NCBI RefSeq assembly: GCF_014636865.1
Contig: NZ_BMER01000004.1
Location: 1 to 64,000, forward strand
Length of the DNA stretch: 64,000 nt
Source: Parapedobacter pyrenivorans
GTDB lineage: Bacteria; Bacteroidota; Bacteroidia; Sphingobacteriales; Sphingobacteriaceae
Direction: 5' to 3'
Program-made: the position numbers and the translations under genes
Part shown: piece by piece, positions 42,868-52,598 of the stretch
Layout of the letters: each line of letters starts with the position of its first letter
Position numbering within the stretch: position 1 is the first letter of the stretch
The notes under the pieces: model-generated
Told to the model about the DNA's origin: nothing
The model's input: only the letters and a program-made list of their open reading frames with translations
Databases searched by the model: none

Positions 42868-42936
42868 CCGGCGCACATGAACTCCCGGACCCGACCGGGA
42901 GCACAGAAGGATTACATCAAGTTAGTTAATTTCATT

Positions 42937-45081
42937 ATGAAGAAAATCATCGTTTTAGTACTTATTGTTTCCATAAAGCTCAGCGCCCTTGCCGACGAAG
43001 GCATGTGGTTTCTGATGCATCTGAAGCGCCTCAACGAGCGCGATATGCAGAAAATGGGCCTCCAGCTCACCGCCGAGGAAATCTACAGCATCAACCATTC
43101 CAGTATCAAGGACGCTATCGTGCAGTTCGGCGGCGGCTGTACCGCCGAAATTGTCTCCGGCCAGGGTCTCGTGCTCACTAACCACCACTGCGGTTACGGT
43201 GCTATTGCCGAGCTGTCGACGCCCGAAAACGACTACCTCACCAACGGGTTCTGGGCCGCCACGAAGCAGCAGGAGCTGAAGCCCGACGAGCTTTCCGTGC
43301 GCTTCTTCGTGCGCATGGACGATGTTACCCAGCGGATACTCGGTGTCGTAGGCGACACGATGTCGGAGGCTGAGCGTGAAAAGGCTATCAACCGCGAAAT
43401 CGCCAAGATTGATCAGGAAAACAACGAAGGCGGCAAATACACCGTATCTGTACGATCGTTCTATGAAGGCAACGAATACTATTACTTTGTCTACCAAGAC
43501 TATACCGATGTGCGACTGGTGGGCACACCGCCCAACAGCATCGGTAAGTTCGGGGGTGATACCGACAACTGGGAGTGGCCACGCCATACCGGCGATTTCT
43601 CCCTGTTCCGCGTGTACGCCGATAAGGATGGCAATCCCGCGCCGTATTCGGCAGACAACGTGCCGCTACAGCCGAAGCATCACCTCACGGTTAGCCTCAA
43701 CGGTTATACCGATCACGATTTCGCCATGATCCTCGGCTATCCCGGCCGCACCAACCGCTGGATGCCTTCAGGTGGCGTCGATCAGAACGTAAACTATGCG
43801 TATCCGGCGTGGGTGGAGGCGTCCAAAGTCGGGATGGATCAAATGAAGAAATACATGAACAGTGATCCAAAGGTTAGGCTCGATTATGCGTCTAAATATT
43901 CTCAGGTAGCCAACTATTGGAAGAACCGTCAGGGGATGATCGATGCGCTTACCCAGCATCAAACGGCTAGTATCAAAGCAGCCGAAGAAGCCCGGTTCGA
44001 CAAATGGGCTCAGAAGCGGCGCAACCGGGAGCGCTACGGCTCGGTCATGGGCGATATCAACGATTACTACAAGGAAACCGATTTAAAGGCACGGCACGAC
44101 AATTACCTCATCGGATTGCTGCGCTCCAGCACCTTCGCGGCACTGCCATACTCGCTGGGCAATGCGCTGGCCTATTACGCTGCTCAGAATGAGGCCAAGC
44201 GGCAGGAGGTCGCCCAGCAGATCACCGGCAACCTCGATGGTACCTACGACAACCTATACCTGCCATTGGAGCGCGATGTGCTCGCGGCCCTGCTGAACTT
44301 GTATGCAGAAAAGGCGACCGAGGGCGGCATCCCGCCGTACATCGATTCGCTGTACCAGCACCACAATCGTGATCTTTCCGGATACATCGATTCGGCCTTC
44401 GAAAGCAGCCTCTTTGCAAGCCGAGACCGGGTAGACGCATTTCTAGCGAGCCCCGATACACTCGCCCTACAGAGCGATCCGCTGTACCACCTTTCGACGG
44501 CACTACTTACTCGTTACCGGCAAAACTCGCCCGAACAGCAAGAACTACAGGGACGTTTCCAGCGGGCTTTCAGGCTGTACGTGGAAGGAACGCGCAAGCG
44601 GAATCCCAAAAAGAAATACTATCCCGATGCTAATAGTACGCTCCGCCTCACCTACGGCAAGATCAATCCGCTGCCGCCCGACCCGCGCAATGATGCGAGC
44701 GCCAACTACTTCACCACACTGAAAGGCACCATCGCCAAGTACCAGCCCGGCGACGAGGAGTTCGATCTCCCCGAAAGGCTGCGGGAATTGTACGCGGCGC
44801 GTGACTACGGACGCTATGCCGATAGCGAAGGAAACCTGCCTGTCAATTTCCTGACGGACAACGACATTACCGGCGGCAACTCCGGTTCACCCGTATTAAA
44901 TGGCAAAGGCGAACTGATCGGCATTGCATTCGACGGCAACATCGAAGCCATGGCTGGCGACGTCATCTTCGACAAGGAGCTCCAGCGCACCATTTCGGTT
45001 GATATCCGCTACGTACTGTTCATTATCGATAAATTCGCCGGAGCCGGCCACATCGTCGACGAAATGACACTAGCGGATTGA
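42937..45081 (+). CDS. S46 family dipeptidyl-peptidase, DPP7-like
   Basis: 714 residues from the ATG at 42937, which begins a signal peptide (VLVLIVSIKLSALADEG); the open frame upstream belongs to other sequence. The triad is present: His in LTNHHCGYGAI, Asp in DTDNWEWPRHTG, Ser in TGGNSGSPVLNG (about residue 649). S46 enzymes remove dipeptides in the periplasm for peptide feeding. The S1 pocket position that is Arg in the Asp/Glu-specific DPP11 reads Gly here (FDGNIEAMAGD, about residue 667), as in DPP7, so hydrophobic/broad P1 preference is predicted. A terminator follows. Confidence 0.93.
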   Translation: MKKIIVLVLIVSIKLSALADEGMWFLMHLKRLNERDMQKMGLQLTAEEIYSINHSSIKDAIVQFGGGCTAEIVSGQGLVLTNHHCGYGAIAELSTPENDYLTNGFWAATKQQELKPDELSVRFFVRMDDVTQRILGVVGDTMSEAEREKAINREIAKIDQENNEGGKYTVSVRSFYEGNEYYYFVYQDYTDVRLVGTPPNSIGKFGGDTDNWEWPRHTGDFSLFRVYADKDGNPAPYSADNVPLQPKHHLTVSLNGYTDHDFAMILGYPGRTNRWMPSGGVDQNVNYAYPAWVEASKVGMDQMKKYMNSDPKVRLDYASKYSQVANYWKNRQGMIDALTQHQTASIKAAEEARFDKWAQKRRNRERYGSVMGDINDYYKETDLKARHDNYLIGLLRSSTFAALPYSLGNALAYYAAQNEAKRQEVAQQITGNLDGTYDNLYLPLERDVLAALLNLYAEKATEGGIPPYIDSLYQHHNRDLSGYIDSAFESSLFASRDRVDAFLASPDTLALQSDPLYHLSTALLTRYRQNSPEQQELQGRFQRAFRLYVEGTRKRNPKKKYYPDANSTLRLTYGKINPLPPDPRNDASANYFTTLKGTIAKYQPGDEEFDLPERLRELYAARDYGRYADSEGNLPVNFLTDNDITGGNSGSPVLNGKGELIGIAFDGNIEAMAGDVIFDKELQRTISVDIRYVLFIIDKFAGAGHIVDEMTLAD

Positions 45082-45094
45082 CGCTAAAACATGG

Positions 45095-45123
45095 CCCCGG
45101 CAAGCAAACCTTGTCGGGGTTTA
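45095..45123. terminator. Bidirectional terminator between S46 peptidase and the lipoprotein gene
   Basis: CCCCGGCAAG-(CAAAC)-CTTGTCGGGG forms a 10-bp stem with one G-T pair and is followed by TTTATAA. It lies in the short gap between convergent genes. Confidence 0.7.
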
Positions 45124-46491
45124 TAACTGCTTTCCCGTTACTTTTTCTCGCCATTCGGGTTCGGTTAGGGGTTCATTATCCCTGCCCCAAGGACCATTGT
45201 GTTCGCCGTCTATGTAATATTCATCGTAGTCGGCAGCATCCCACCATTCCCTGAAATTAGGCAACCCGAAGTAATGATTGTCTTCGAGAATCTTTCGCTC
45301 CTTTTCATCCAACATAAAGCGAAGGCGACCCATCATTCTGTGATGCGACCATCGTTGGCCATTGTCCAGTCTTTTGTATTTGTATTGCTCGGCAAAATAA
45401 ACTACGTGGGCCAGTATCTCTACCCGTTGCTTATCCATAATGGCAGGGTGGGGGGTATACACCATGTATTCCATATAACCCTGTAGGTCTTCCAACAAAA
45501 AATGAACTTCCGAAGCCGCACTTGGCGCATACAATGTTTGCAACAACTTAAAAGTATTGGCATGTATTTTTAAAGAACCATCGCAATTTTTTTTCCAGAA
45601 CAAACTGCCGAAATCATCGGGATTTGATGGGTTGAAGCGGGTTTGGGTAACTGCCCAATGCAGTAATTTTTCGTTGGCTGTCCAACCGAATTTCTTTACC
45701 AGCCTTTCCAAAAAAAACGGGTCATGTTCCAGCAGCCAGTTCAGGCAACTGTCGTCGTTTTCAAAAAGGAAGCGATGACGGTTCAAGATAAGCCGACGAT
45801 TGAATTTACGTTGCGATTCAAGGCTGTATTCGTCGTTCCGTGCTGCCAATTCCATCCATTTTTCGATTTCCACGGTTGTATGGTATTCCTGATGGTAGCT
45901 GGTTTTTGAGAATCCCTTTTCCTTTTCGGAGAGGTCTGAATACAGCAATTGATAGTCGATCAGTTCGGGCAGGTAATAGAAGTCGGTGATCAGGTTCTCC
46001 GGTTTTACGATGAAAAATCCGTTATAGTCGATCCCGTTGTTCCTGTGATAAATTGATGTCGTATCGCACGGCTCGAACAAGTTGACATAACGGTATAGCT
46101 CGCTGCTGTCTGTGGGGATGACTATTCCAAAGATGTCATGTATTTTGCGCGCGAATTTGTCATTTTCCCATTCTAGGTATCCTCCATCGTTCCACAGTAG
46201 GTCTTTTACTTCAACTACGGTAGCATGCAGTTCTTCCATTCCAAAGGCCGCTTTCGGAACTTCGCTCACTTCGTTAAAGCGGTTTGCTCCCTCGCGGAGC
46301 TGTTTTTTCAGCACCTTTTTGCTTGCGAGGATTTTTGCCTGCAAAGGCGCGTCCACATCGGCAGAAGCGGTTGCTGTGTCCCGGCGGTTTTCCGCAGTAT
46401 GTCGGCTTGTAGACGGACCGCAGGACAGCATGTTCCAAAGTAAAAATACACCCAATATGTGGGGTGTATAGCTTGTCTTCCAATTTTTCAC
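45121..46491 (-). CDS. Uncharacterised lipoprotein
   Basis: 456 residues. The N-terminus is a lipoprotein signal ending in the lipobox MLSC. Rich in aromatic and charged residues, with no recognised domain; segments such as YHRNNGIDYNGFFIVKPENL and GLPNFREWWDAADYDEYYID may mark a conserved but unnamed family. Anchored in the outer or inner membrane by lipid. It overlaps or abuts the next gene by 2 nt and ends the minus-strand block of poorly known proteins linked to the LytTR pair. Confidence 0.6.
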   Translation of the reverse strand: MKNWKTSYTPHILGVFLLWNMLSCGPSTSRHTAENRRDTATASADVDAPLQAKILASKKVLKKQLREGANRFNEVSEVPKAAFGMEELHATVVEVKDLLWNDGGYLEWENDKFARKIHDIFGIVIPTDSSELYRYVNLFEPCDTTSIYHRNNGIDYNGFFIVKPENLITDFYYLPELIDYQLLYSDLSEKEKGFSKTSYHQEYHTTVEIEKWMELAARNDEYSLESQRKFNRRLILNRHRFLFENDDSCLNWLLEHDPFFLERLVKKFGWTANEKLLHWAVTQTRFNPSNPDDFGSLFWKKNCDGSLKIHANTFKLLQTLYAPSAASEVHFLLEDLQGYMEYMVYTPHPAIMDKQRVEILAHVVYFAEQYKYKRLDNGQRWSHHRMMGRLRFMLDEKERKILEDNHYFGLPNFREWWDAADYDEYYIDGEHNGPWGRDNEPLTEPEWREKVTGKQL

Positions 46492-46493
46492 GG

Positions 46494-47015
46494 CTAGCGG
46501 TTTGCGTTTGAATGATAGTGGTGATAATACTGCATGATAAACGTCTCCATTTCATGGAAATCAATATCCAGTTCGTCAGCGTTCAATGAAAGGCCACACG
46601 CTGAACGTATTTTCCGGACCTGTCGGTTAGCTGTCTTCGCGGCGTACCGCTCCGGCACCGCCAGTTTAACAAACAGCTGGTTGCTGCCATGCGCCCTACC
46701 GGTCTGGATAGCCGCTATATCCCGCCACTTTATTTTTCCAATAGTTCTTCCAAGCGTCGTTCCTTTGAAAAGCAAGCCATCCGCATCCAGCTCCAGTCCG
46801 GCCTGTTTTCGGTTGATCAAACTGAATAGCTGTGCCAGGGCCATGCTGCTGCCGCCCACCATCACACCGGCAAAGACCAGTACGTATCCCGTCTTTATCC
46901 TGCCGGCTTGTGACGAAACGTACAGCATGGCACCGCCCATCACCACCAATAGCAGGCCTGCAGTCAGGAGCTTCAGGCGCTTTTTGCGATTGAAGAGAAA
47001 GGTCCGTTTGTTCAT
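46494..47015 (-). CDS. STM3941/PH-like membrane protein
   Basis: 173 residues. Two membrane helices (KLLTAGLLLVVMGGAMLYVS and TGYVLVFAGVMVGGSSMALA) are followed by a PH-like domain (LDADGLLFKGTTLGRTIGKI, then KWRDIAAIQTG). This order resembles the STM3941 family of PH-domain-like membrane proteins. Function unknown. It overlaps the upstream gene by 4 nt and is probably co-translated. Confidence 0.55.
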   Translation of the reverse strand: MNKRTFLFNRKKRLKLLTAGLLLVVMGGAMLYVSSQAGRIKTGYVLVFAGVMVGGSSMALAQLFSLINRKQAGLELDADGLLFKGTTLGRTIGKIKWRDIAAIQTGRAHGSNQLFVKLAVPERYAAKTANRQVRKIRSACGLSLNADELDIDFHEMETFIMQYYHHYHSNANR

Positions 47016-47569
47016 TCTGTTTCGTTAAGCTGGCTGTATTCTTCGATGGAGCGCCCGGTATTACTTGCCCCGAAAAACAAGATCCACAGCGTATGGTCGC
47101 TGTAACGGTGTATCCCGATTCGGTTGTTCTTCAGTGGTGCCAATATCGTTATCGCTTCCTTCACATCGAAATAGATAACCGGAATGGGAATCATCGTTCT
47201 TTTCTTTTCCAAAATCAGGTATTTGCCGCGTTTGCGGACAGGAATGGCAAACCCTGCAATAAGCTGTTGCTGCTGGTAGGCTTCCACGTTCAATCGGGTG
47301 TCAGTTACCAAAGACAAGCGGATAATTGCCTCACCGGAAACCGGAGGTAAGGTATCTTTTTCCAGACGGTATGCGGCCAATTTGTCCCATAGGCTATTAT
47401 GCGCTATAGTGTAGCGTGTCTTGAGTTCTTCAGGCCTATTGGAATAAGCCGTACCGCTCAGCTGTGCCTTGATAACAGCCGGCTGCTCCGAAAACTTCTT
47501 AGAAAGCTTGCGGGTAGATGTGCAGCTTGCCGATGCTGTCAGGAGCAGGATATAACATATCATTCGCAT
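47012..47569 (-). CDS. Small uncharacterised lipoprotein
   Basis: 185 residues. The lipobox ASC gives a lipid anchor after a short signal (YILLLTASASC). The rest is soluble, beta-rich, without named domain. It overlaps the PH-like gene by 4 nt (ATGA type), which implies one operon with it and the 456-residue lipoprotein. Confidence 0.6.
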   Translation of the reverse strand: MRMICYILLLTASASCTSTRKLSKKFSEQPAVIKAQLSGTAYSNRPEELKTRYTIAHNSLWDKLAAYRLEKDTLPPVSGEAIIRLSLVTDTRLNVEAYQQQQLIAGFAIPVRKRGKYLILEKKRTMIPIPVIYFDVKEAITILAPLKNNRIGIHRYSDHTLWILFFGASNTGRSIEEYSQLNETE

Positions 47570-47667
47570 AGCGCTATATTATTACGGTACAAGATAGGGA
47601 TGCAGCAAGAATACACTGAAAACGGTTTTAGATTTGCCGAAAAAGGTTTACGATTCGCGTATCCACA

Positions 47668-49590
47668 TCAAGAAACCGGAATCATCAGCGTTACCCTTGT
47701 GCCACCATCTTCGTTTTTACGGGTTTCGACGCGAGCTCCATTGCCCAACAGCGCCAGCCGTTCGCGGCTGATGATGCCGGAGAGCGAGCGATGGCCTCCG
47801 GTTGTATGCGGCTGCTTTCCTGCACGGCCACTATCAATCATTTCCACGTAGAGCATGTCTCTTTCTTCCGAAAATGCAATATGTACAAAACCCTTTCCCG
47901 ACTTCATATCCACACCATGAAGGATGGCATTTTCGACAAAAGGCTGTATGAGCATCGGCGGAATCCGGATTTCGTCGGTCTCCATGCCCTCCGGCAAGTC
48001 CAGGGTGTACGTAAATGCATTTTCAAAACGCATTTGCTGCAAGGTTAAATAATATTGAAGCGTTTCAACTTCCTGCGTCAATGAAACCAGTTGTTCCTGG
48101 CTTATTTCCAGTGAATTCCGCAACAGTTTGCTAAACTGGCTCAGGTAGCTGATGGCCTCTTTTGCGTGGCCCTGCCGGATGTAGTGCTGCAGCGCGGTAA
48201 GCGTGTTGAAAATAAAATGCGGCTCCATCTGCGTCCGCAAAAGCTGTTGTTGCAGGATGACCTGATCTTTTTCCTGCTGTACACGCCTTTGCCGGAATCC
48301 GTAGTAGATGAAAAACAAAATCATCGCCAATAGGACTGCTGCCAATAGGCTCACCATCATCCACAAGCGGTTTTGCTGCAGCTCCAGTTCCTTGATCTGC
48401 AAACTTTCGTTCAGCTGCTGGATCGAACGTTCCTGCGCCTGGATTTCATACAAGCTATTCATTTCGGCGATTGCCTGCGTATTTTGCCGGTCGTAGAGTT
48501 CGCTCTGCAGGCGGACAACCTCATTGGTCGAGCGCAGGGCTGCTTTCAGATCATCCGATCCCGTATAATAATCAGCTACGTTCTGATGGTACACGATGAG
48601 GTGGTCGTAATCAAGTACCGTTTTATTTTCTGAAAGCAGGTGGTTGGCTTTAGCAAAGTATTCCGTGGCTTTGGTCCTGTTTTGCTGGGCGGTATAGATA
48701 CCGGCAATATTGACGTACGAAATAAACAGATTACTGAGCATCACACCGCTTGATTCGCCGTTGTTCAGTGCATTTTCCAGCGGTGCTATCTTTAGCAACT
48801 GGTAGTTCAATGCAGCATCCGGTTCGTTCCTGAGGCTGTGAAGCAATGCTTTGCTTTCGTACAAAAAATAAGGGTCATAAACATCCGGGTATTGGATCTG
48901 AAGCGCCTCCAACCGTTCAATATAGTAGGCCATGCTATCCATATTACCCCGTGTATGATAGAGATTTTGGATAAGCTGTGTGATCGGCCGATGGCGGTTG
49001 ATGTGTTTTTCGGGCAATAGCTCGGAGAGCGATAAGGCTTTCCGGTTCATTTCCTGGGCCAGATCCAGTCGTTGGAACTGTTGGTTGCTCTGCGCAGCAG
49101 CCAACAGGATGGCTGCTTTTGCCGATGGCTCCAGCGCCACCGAGCTATCCGCCAACACGATGGCAGCGGCTTTGTTGTAATAATAGTTGGCGCGGTGCAA
49201 GTGACCTTCGGCAATGCCTAGGTTCCCGATACCCTGGTAGATCCTCGCTTTCTCGTCCCAATGCCCTTTTTCGGCTTCGATGTGTTGAAATGCTTTTTCC
49301 AGATGCAGGGCAGAAGAATCGTTCAGCCCGGCCATGCCATACAAGCGGGCCAGCTGGTAATTTACTTTGGCCGTGTACAGCTTGCTCTCTTTCACTGGCT
49401 GCTCGCCGAGAAGTTTTTTCCACGTTCGCAATAGCGAGTCCTTATTGTTTGGCGATATGGGGATCTGCTGCAGCAGCCCGATTTTTTCCTCAATGGGGCT
49501 TCCAGCGGTGCTGACGGCAGTTTTCCGGCCGCAGGAAAAGCCGGCGATGAGCACGAAAAATACCGTACCATATGTTAGGAGATTCTTCAT
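47668..49590 (-). CDS. LytS-type sensor histidine kinase with TPR sensor domain
   Basis: 640 residues from the ATG at 49590, which overlaps the stop of the response-regulator gene by 1 nt (TGATG). The start is a lipobox-like signal (VLIAGFSCGRK), so the N-terminus may be lipid-linked. TPR repeats fill about residues 45-360, then one transmembrane helix near 410-432. The kinase motif EPHFIFNTLTALQHYIRQG at about 456 gives the phosphorylated histidine, and PPMLIQPFVENAILHGVD the ATP-lid N-box. It should phosphorylate the adjacent LytTR regulator in response to an envelope signal. Confidence 0.92.
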   Translation of the reverse strand: MKNLLTYGTVFFVLIAGFSCGRKTAVSTAGSPIEEKIGLLQQIPISPNNKDSLLRTWKKLLGEQPVKESKLYTAKVNYQLARLYGMAGLNDSSALHLEKAFQHIEAEKGHWDEKARIYQGIGNLGIAEGHLHRANYYYNKAAAIVLADSSVALEPSAKAAILLAAAQSNQQFQRLDLAQEMNRKALSLSELLPEKHINRHRPITQLIQNLYHTRGNMDSMAYYIERLEALQIQYPDVYDPYFLYESKALLHSLRNEPDAALNYQLLKIAPLENALNNGESSGVMLSNLFISYVNIAGIYTAQQNRTKATEYFAKANHLLSENKTVLDYDHLIVYHQNVADYYTGSDDLKAALRSTNEVVRLQSELYDRQNTQAIAEMNSLYEIQAQERSIQQLNESLQIKELELQQNRLWMMVSLLAAVLLAMILFFIYYGFRQRRVQQEKDQVILQQQLLRTQMEPHFIFNTLTALQHYIRQGHAKEAISYLSQFSKLLRNSLEISQEQLVSLTQEVETLQYYLTLQQMRFENAFTYTLDLPEGMETDEIRIPPMLIQPFVENAILHGVDMKSGKGFVHIAFSEERDMLYVEMIDSGRAGKQPHTTGGHRSLSGIISRERLALLGNGARVETRKNEDGGTRVTLMIPVS

Positions 49591-50324
49591 CACTTACCGA
49601 TCAATCTGTTCAGGATATCCCGTTTCCTGCGGGATGAAATCGGTATTTCTTCACCATTATCCAACACTACTGTCGTATGGCTGATCAAGGATTCTATATA
49701 AGCGGTATTGACAATATAGGATTGGTGAGTACGGAGAAATTGGTCTTCAGGCAGCATGTTTTCATAAAATTTCAAGGGCCTGGAAACGGTTTCTTTCTTG
49801 CCGTTTGCAAGGAAAAAATGCGTGTAAGGTCCGTCTCCCCGGCAATACCTGATATCGGTCAGCGGTATGATGCGCACTTCACCAAGCGAGGGCAATGCGA
49901 TGTGCTGCGGTGCCTGCTTTTTTTGCAGGGTTGATTCAGCCAACGAAAGCTGTTCTCTGGAAGCCCGCTCATTCAGGTTCCGGAAACGTTCGATGGCTTC
50001 CTTGAATTCCTGCTCATCAACCGGCTTTAACAGGTAATCCAATGCGCCGTATTTGATTGCCCGGATGGCATACTGGTTATAAGCGGTCACGAAAATGATA
50101 TGCTTCGGCATGGTTTGGAGCCCATTCAGGATATCGAATGCATTGCAGTCATACAGGCTGATGTCCATGAAAATCAGATCAGGCTGTATATGGTCTATCA
50201 GGTGCAGCGCATCATCCAATGTACCTGTATTCCCCATTAGCTCGAAGTCTTCCTCCTGCCCGATCAATACCTTCAGTTCATTTACAGCGGCCGGCTCGTC
50301 TTCTATGATCACTACTTTATTCAT
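49590..50324 (-). CDS. LytTR-family response regulator
   Basis: 244 residues from the ATG at 50324; a GTG one codon earlier is also possible. Receiver domain with Asp in DLIFMDISLYDCNAFDIL, then the switch motif HIIFVTAYNQYAIRA and KPVDEQEFKEAIERF. The C-terminal LytTR DNA-binding domain reads IRYCRGDGPYTHFFLANGK and DQFLRTHQSYIVNTAYIESL. It works with the kinase encoded immediately downstream; genes 45.1-51.7 kb on the same strand are candidate targets. Confidence 0.93.
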   Translation of the reverse strand: MNKVVIIEDEPAAVNELKVLIGQEEDFELMGNTGTLDDALHLIDHIQPDLIFMDISLYDCNAFDILNGLQTMPKHIIFVTAYNQYAIRAIKYGALDYLLKPVDEQEFKEAIERFRNLNERASREQLSLAESTLQKKQAPQHIALPSLGEVRIIPLTDIRYCRGDGPYTHFFLANGKKETVSRPLKFYENMLPEDQFLRTHQSYIVNTAYIESLISHTTVVLDNGEEIPISSRRKRDILNRLIGK

Positions 50325-50370
50325 CACTATGGTTCTTCATGGTATTTGTGGGTGAAAACTGCGCGTAAAT

Positions 50371-50706
50371 TTAATTTATTTTCTTTACCGATGCAGCAAA
50401 CCCGATCCAAGCGATGGTCAGCACAACGAGGAAGACCGCCACCCATTCCATATCGGACGACCAATGGCTATCCAGCACAAAATTCCGATAGGTGTAATAG
50501 GCTGCAACCTTGTCTGCGGGATAATCCGCGGGCATATCCTCCATACCCAACGGCGATTCGAAATAGTACTGAAGCGTGGGACGGTGCTTGACAAAAAACC
50601 GGAACTCACCTGAAAATTCATCATCCACCGCAAATCCGGTCATCAGCCAGGTGACGAGCAGGAGGCTGGCAGCAACATAACGGTGTTTTTTAGTGGCTTT
50701 CCTCAT
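50371..50706 (-). CDS. Small uncharacterised membrane protein
   Basis: 111 residues with two membrane helices (YVAASLLLVTWLMTGFAV near the start; VAVFLVVLTIAWIGFAASV near the end) flanking a ~45-residue loop that should face the periplasm. No family recognised. It overlaps the 350-residue gene by 17 nt, a strong sign of co-expression. Confidence 0.5.
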   Translation of the reverse strand: MRKATKKHRYVAASLLLVTWLMTGFAVDDEFSGEFRFFVKHRPTLQYYFESPLGMEDMPADYPADKVAAYYTYRNFVLDSHWSSDMEWVAVFLVVLTIAWIGFAASVKKIN

Positions 50707-51742
50707 CCTCGGGGCTAAAAGTCTTTCGGATCATCGTATCAAATTCCTTGTCGTAGTAGAGATAGATGGGATGGCGATTCGAATTGGTTTTAATCTCGAT
50801 GAGTTGCTGCGCAGGCGTGGCGTAGCTAGCCAATGAGGCGGCCTCTTTGGGCAGGGCATACGGATTTTCGTATACGGTGAAGAGGATTTTGGAGTAGAAC
50901 ACTTCATTAAACAAAATCCTGCCCTTATCCGCATCGTCGAAGCCGATGACGATCATGCGTTCTGTAACATTGCCCGTACTGTTCTTTTCGGTCAGCACCA
51001 CCGCCAATTCCTGCTTGGGTTGGTTGGTGTACCGATTCAGTCCGGTAAAGCCGGCCAGACGATATACCTGCGTGGTGTTCCGTCGGTCGTTAACAAAGGT
51101 AAAGCTACCGCCTTCGTTGCTCCTAAAATAGTCCGAAAGTATTTCTTTGACAGCCAGCGGCGTATCGCGCATCCAACTCACTCCGGGGTCGAAATAATCA
51201 GCATACTTATTTCTGAAATCACACTCATCTTCCACCTCAAGGCTACCTCGTTTGTTGGGCAGCAATTTCAGGTATTCCACTTTTCCCTCTTCGGCTAGAC
51301 GCAGGTAGGCAGTCAATGCCGGATTGTCCGTATAGGTCTCAATTAGACTGAAACGGGCCCGCGTTTCATAGAAGTTCACACCTTTTTGCTCCGCTTGCTC
51401 AATTTCCTCGCCATAGCGAATGAGAAGTAGGGTGTCAGGAAGGCGATTGTATGCAGCAGCGGCACGCTGATCGCGTAATGAGCCTTTGGTCATATAGCCT
51501 ACGTCGCCATAAAAATACAAGCTCTCACAGCTATATGCCGCATCTGCAACATCCGGATGGCCATAGTATGCTGCTTCGGAGGCCGATTGGTCTACCGTTT
51601 CTTCCGAATCATACATATGCGGGTTTTGCCATCGATGAACGAACTGCCCAACCTCATGTCCGAATAAGTAATAGCCTGCGCACCCCACGATGATCAGGCT
51701 CAACAATACGATAACGAGATTCTTTTTGTCCACTTTCTTCAT
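50690..51742 (-). CDS. Uncharacterised membrane-anchored protein
   Basis: 350 residues. One N-terminal helix (LVIVLLSLIIVGCAGYYLFG) with a cysteine but no clear lipobox, then ~320 soluble residues, probably periplasmic. No domain identified. It overlaps the 111-residue membrane gene by 17 nt and precedes the LytTR pair on the same strand, forming the upstream end of the block. Confidence 0.55.
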   Translation of the reverse strand: MKKVDKKNLVIVLLSLIIVGCAGYYLFGHEVGQFVHRWQNPHMYDSEETVDQSASEAAYYGHPDVADAAYSCESLYFYGDVGYMTKGSLRDQRAAAAYNRLPDTLLLIRYGEEIEQAEQKGVNFYETRARFSLIETYTDNPALTAYLRLAEEGKVEYLKLLPNKRGSLEVEDECDFRNKYADYFDPGVSWMRDTPLAVKEILSDYFRSNEGGSFTFVNDRRNTTQVYRLAGFTGLNRYTNQPKQELAVVLTEKNSTGNVTERMIVIGFDDADKGRILFNEVFYSKILFTVYENPYALPKEAASLASYATPAQQLIEIKTNSNRHPIYLYYDKEFDTMIRKTFSPEDEESH

Positions 51743-51941
51743 AGTTTTCTTGTAAAAGACGCGATCAAGGTAAGTGGATTTCCATTTCTATCTGTAAAAG
51801 CTTTACGATATACCGCAATCGGCTTACAATTTGTAGACCTTGCAAAAATACTCCCTTGTCGTAATTACCCTGCTATAATGTCGTTTGCGCACCTCACGGT
51901 CGCGGCAATCAGGCTGTACCTTTACCTAAAAAATAAAGATC

Positions 51942-52511
51942 ATGAGAAAGCTAATTGTATCAGTGGGGATGTCATTGGATGGTTACATCGCCGCACCAAA
52001 AGGCGAGGGGGATTGGATCTCCTCAGGCGAGGAAATCTGGACGCATATGTTCAACGATCTCGCAGATGTAGATACCGTGCTATTAGGAAGCAACACGTAT
52101 GAGGAGTATGCCGGCTATTGGCGGTCGGTACTGACCAATCCGGATGCCGACCCAAACGAAAGAAAATATGCCCAATGGGCCGACCGCACCCCGCACATTT
52201 TGTTCTCGAATACCGTGCAATCGGTCGACTGGGCGAATTCGCGCATCGCACGCGATCCCCAGGCAGAAGTGGCTTCGTTGAAGCAGCAGTCGGGCAAACA
52301 CATGGTTGCTTGGGGTGCCGGGGAGTTCGCATCGGCATTGTTGCGGATGGGGCTCGTGGATGAACTCCGGATTACCATAGCCCCGGTATTACTAGGCGGA
52401 GGATTACCGTTGTTCCAAGGAATAGACCGCACCAAATTGAAGACTATCGAAGTACGTCCACTCAAAAACGGTGCAGTCATTCTTCGTTATGGAATAAACA
52501 CCGGTAAGTAG
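51942..52511 (+). CDS. Dihydrofolate reductase family protein (RibD C-terminal-like)
   Basis: 189 residues. VSVGMSLDGYIAAPKGEGDW, DTVLLGSNTYEEYAGYW and MVAWGAGEFASALLRMGLVDELRITIAPVLLGGG across the fold mark an NADPH-binding RibD-C/YwjB-like reductase. It is a paralogue of the protein at 29.5 kb but G+C richer. Substrate unknown; stands alone. Confidence 0.88.
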   Translation: MRKLIVSVGMSLDGYIAAPKGEGDWISSGEEIWTHMFNDLADVDTVLLGSNTYEEYAGYWRSVLTNPDADPNERKYAQWADRTPHILFSNTVQSVDWANSRIARDPQAEVASLKQQSGKHMVAWGAGEFASALLRMGLVDELRITIAPVLLGGGLPLFQGIDRTKLKTIEVRPLKNGAVILRYGINTGK

Positions 52512-52598
52512 CAGGGGGCACTGCCAATAGATCGATAAGGTCCGGGAAACCGGCTCCTCGGCAATGAGTTGCAAAACAACGGTACTGCATTAAAGTGC

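Noticed and set aside
42586-42936. Apparent 5' extension of the S46 peptidase
   Set aside because: The first ~117 codons are out-of-frame sequence of the glycosylase zinc finger plus intergenic DNA; the signal peptide starts at 42937.
42955-43587. 210-codon open frame antisense to the S46 peptidase
   Set aside because: Covers the signal peptide and catalytic histidine region of a well-supported gene; no domain of its own.
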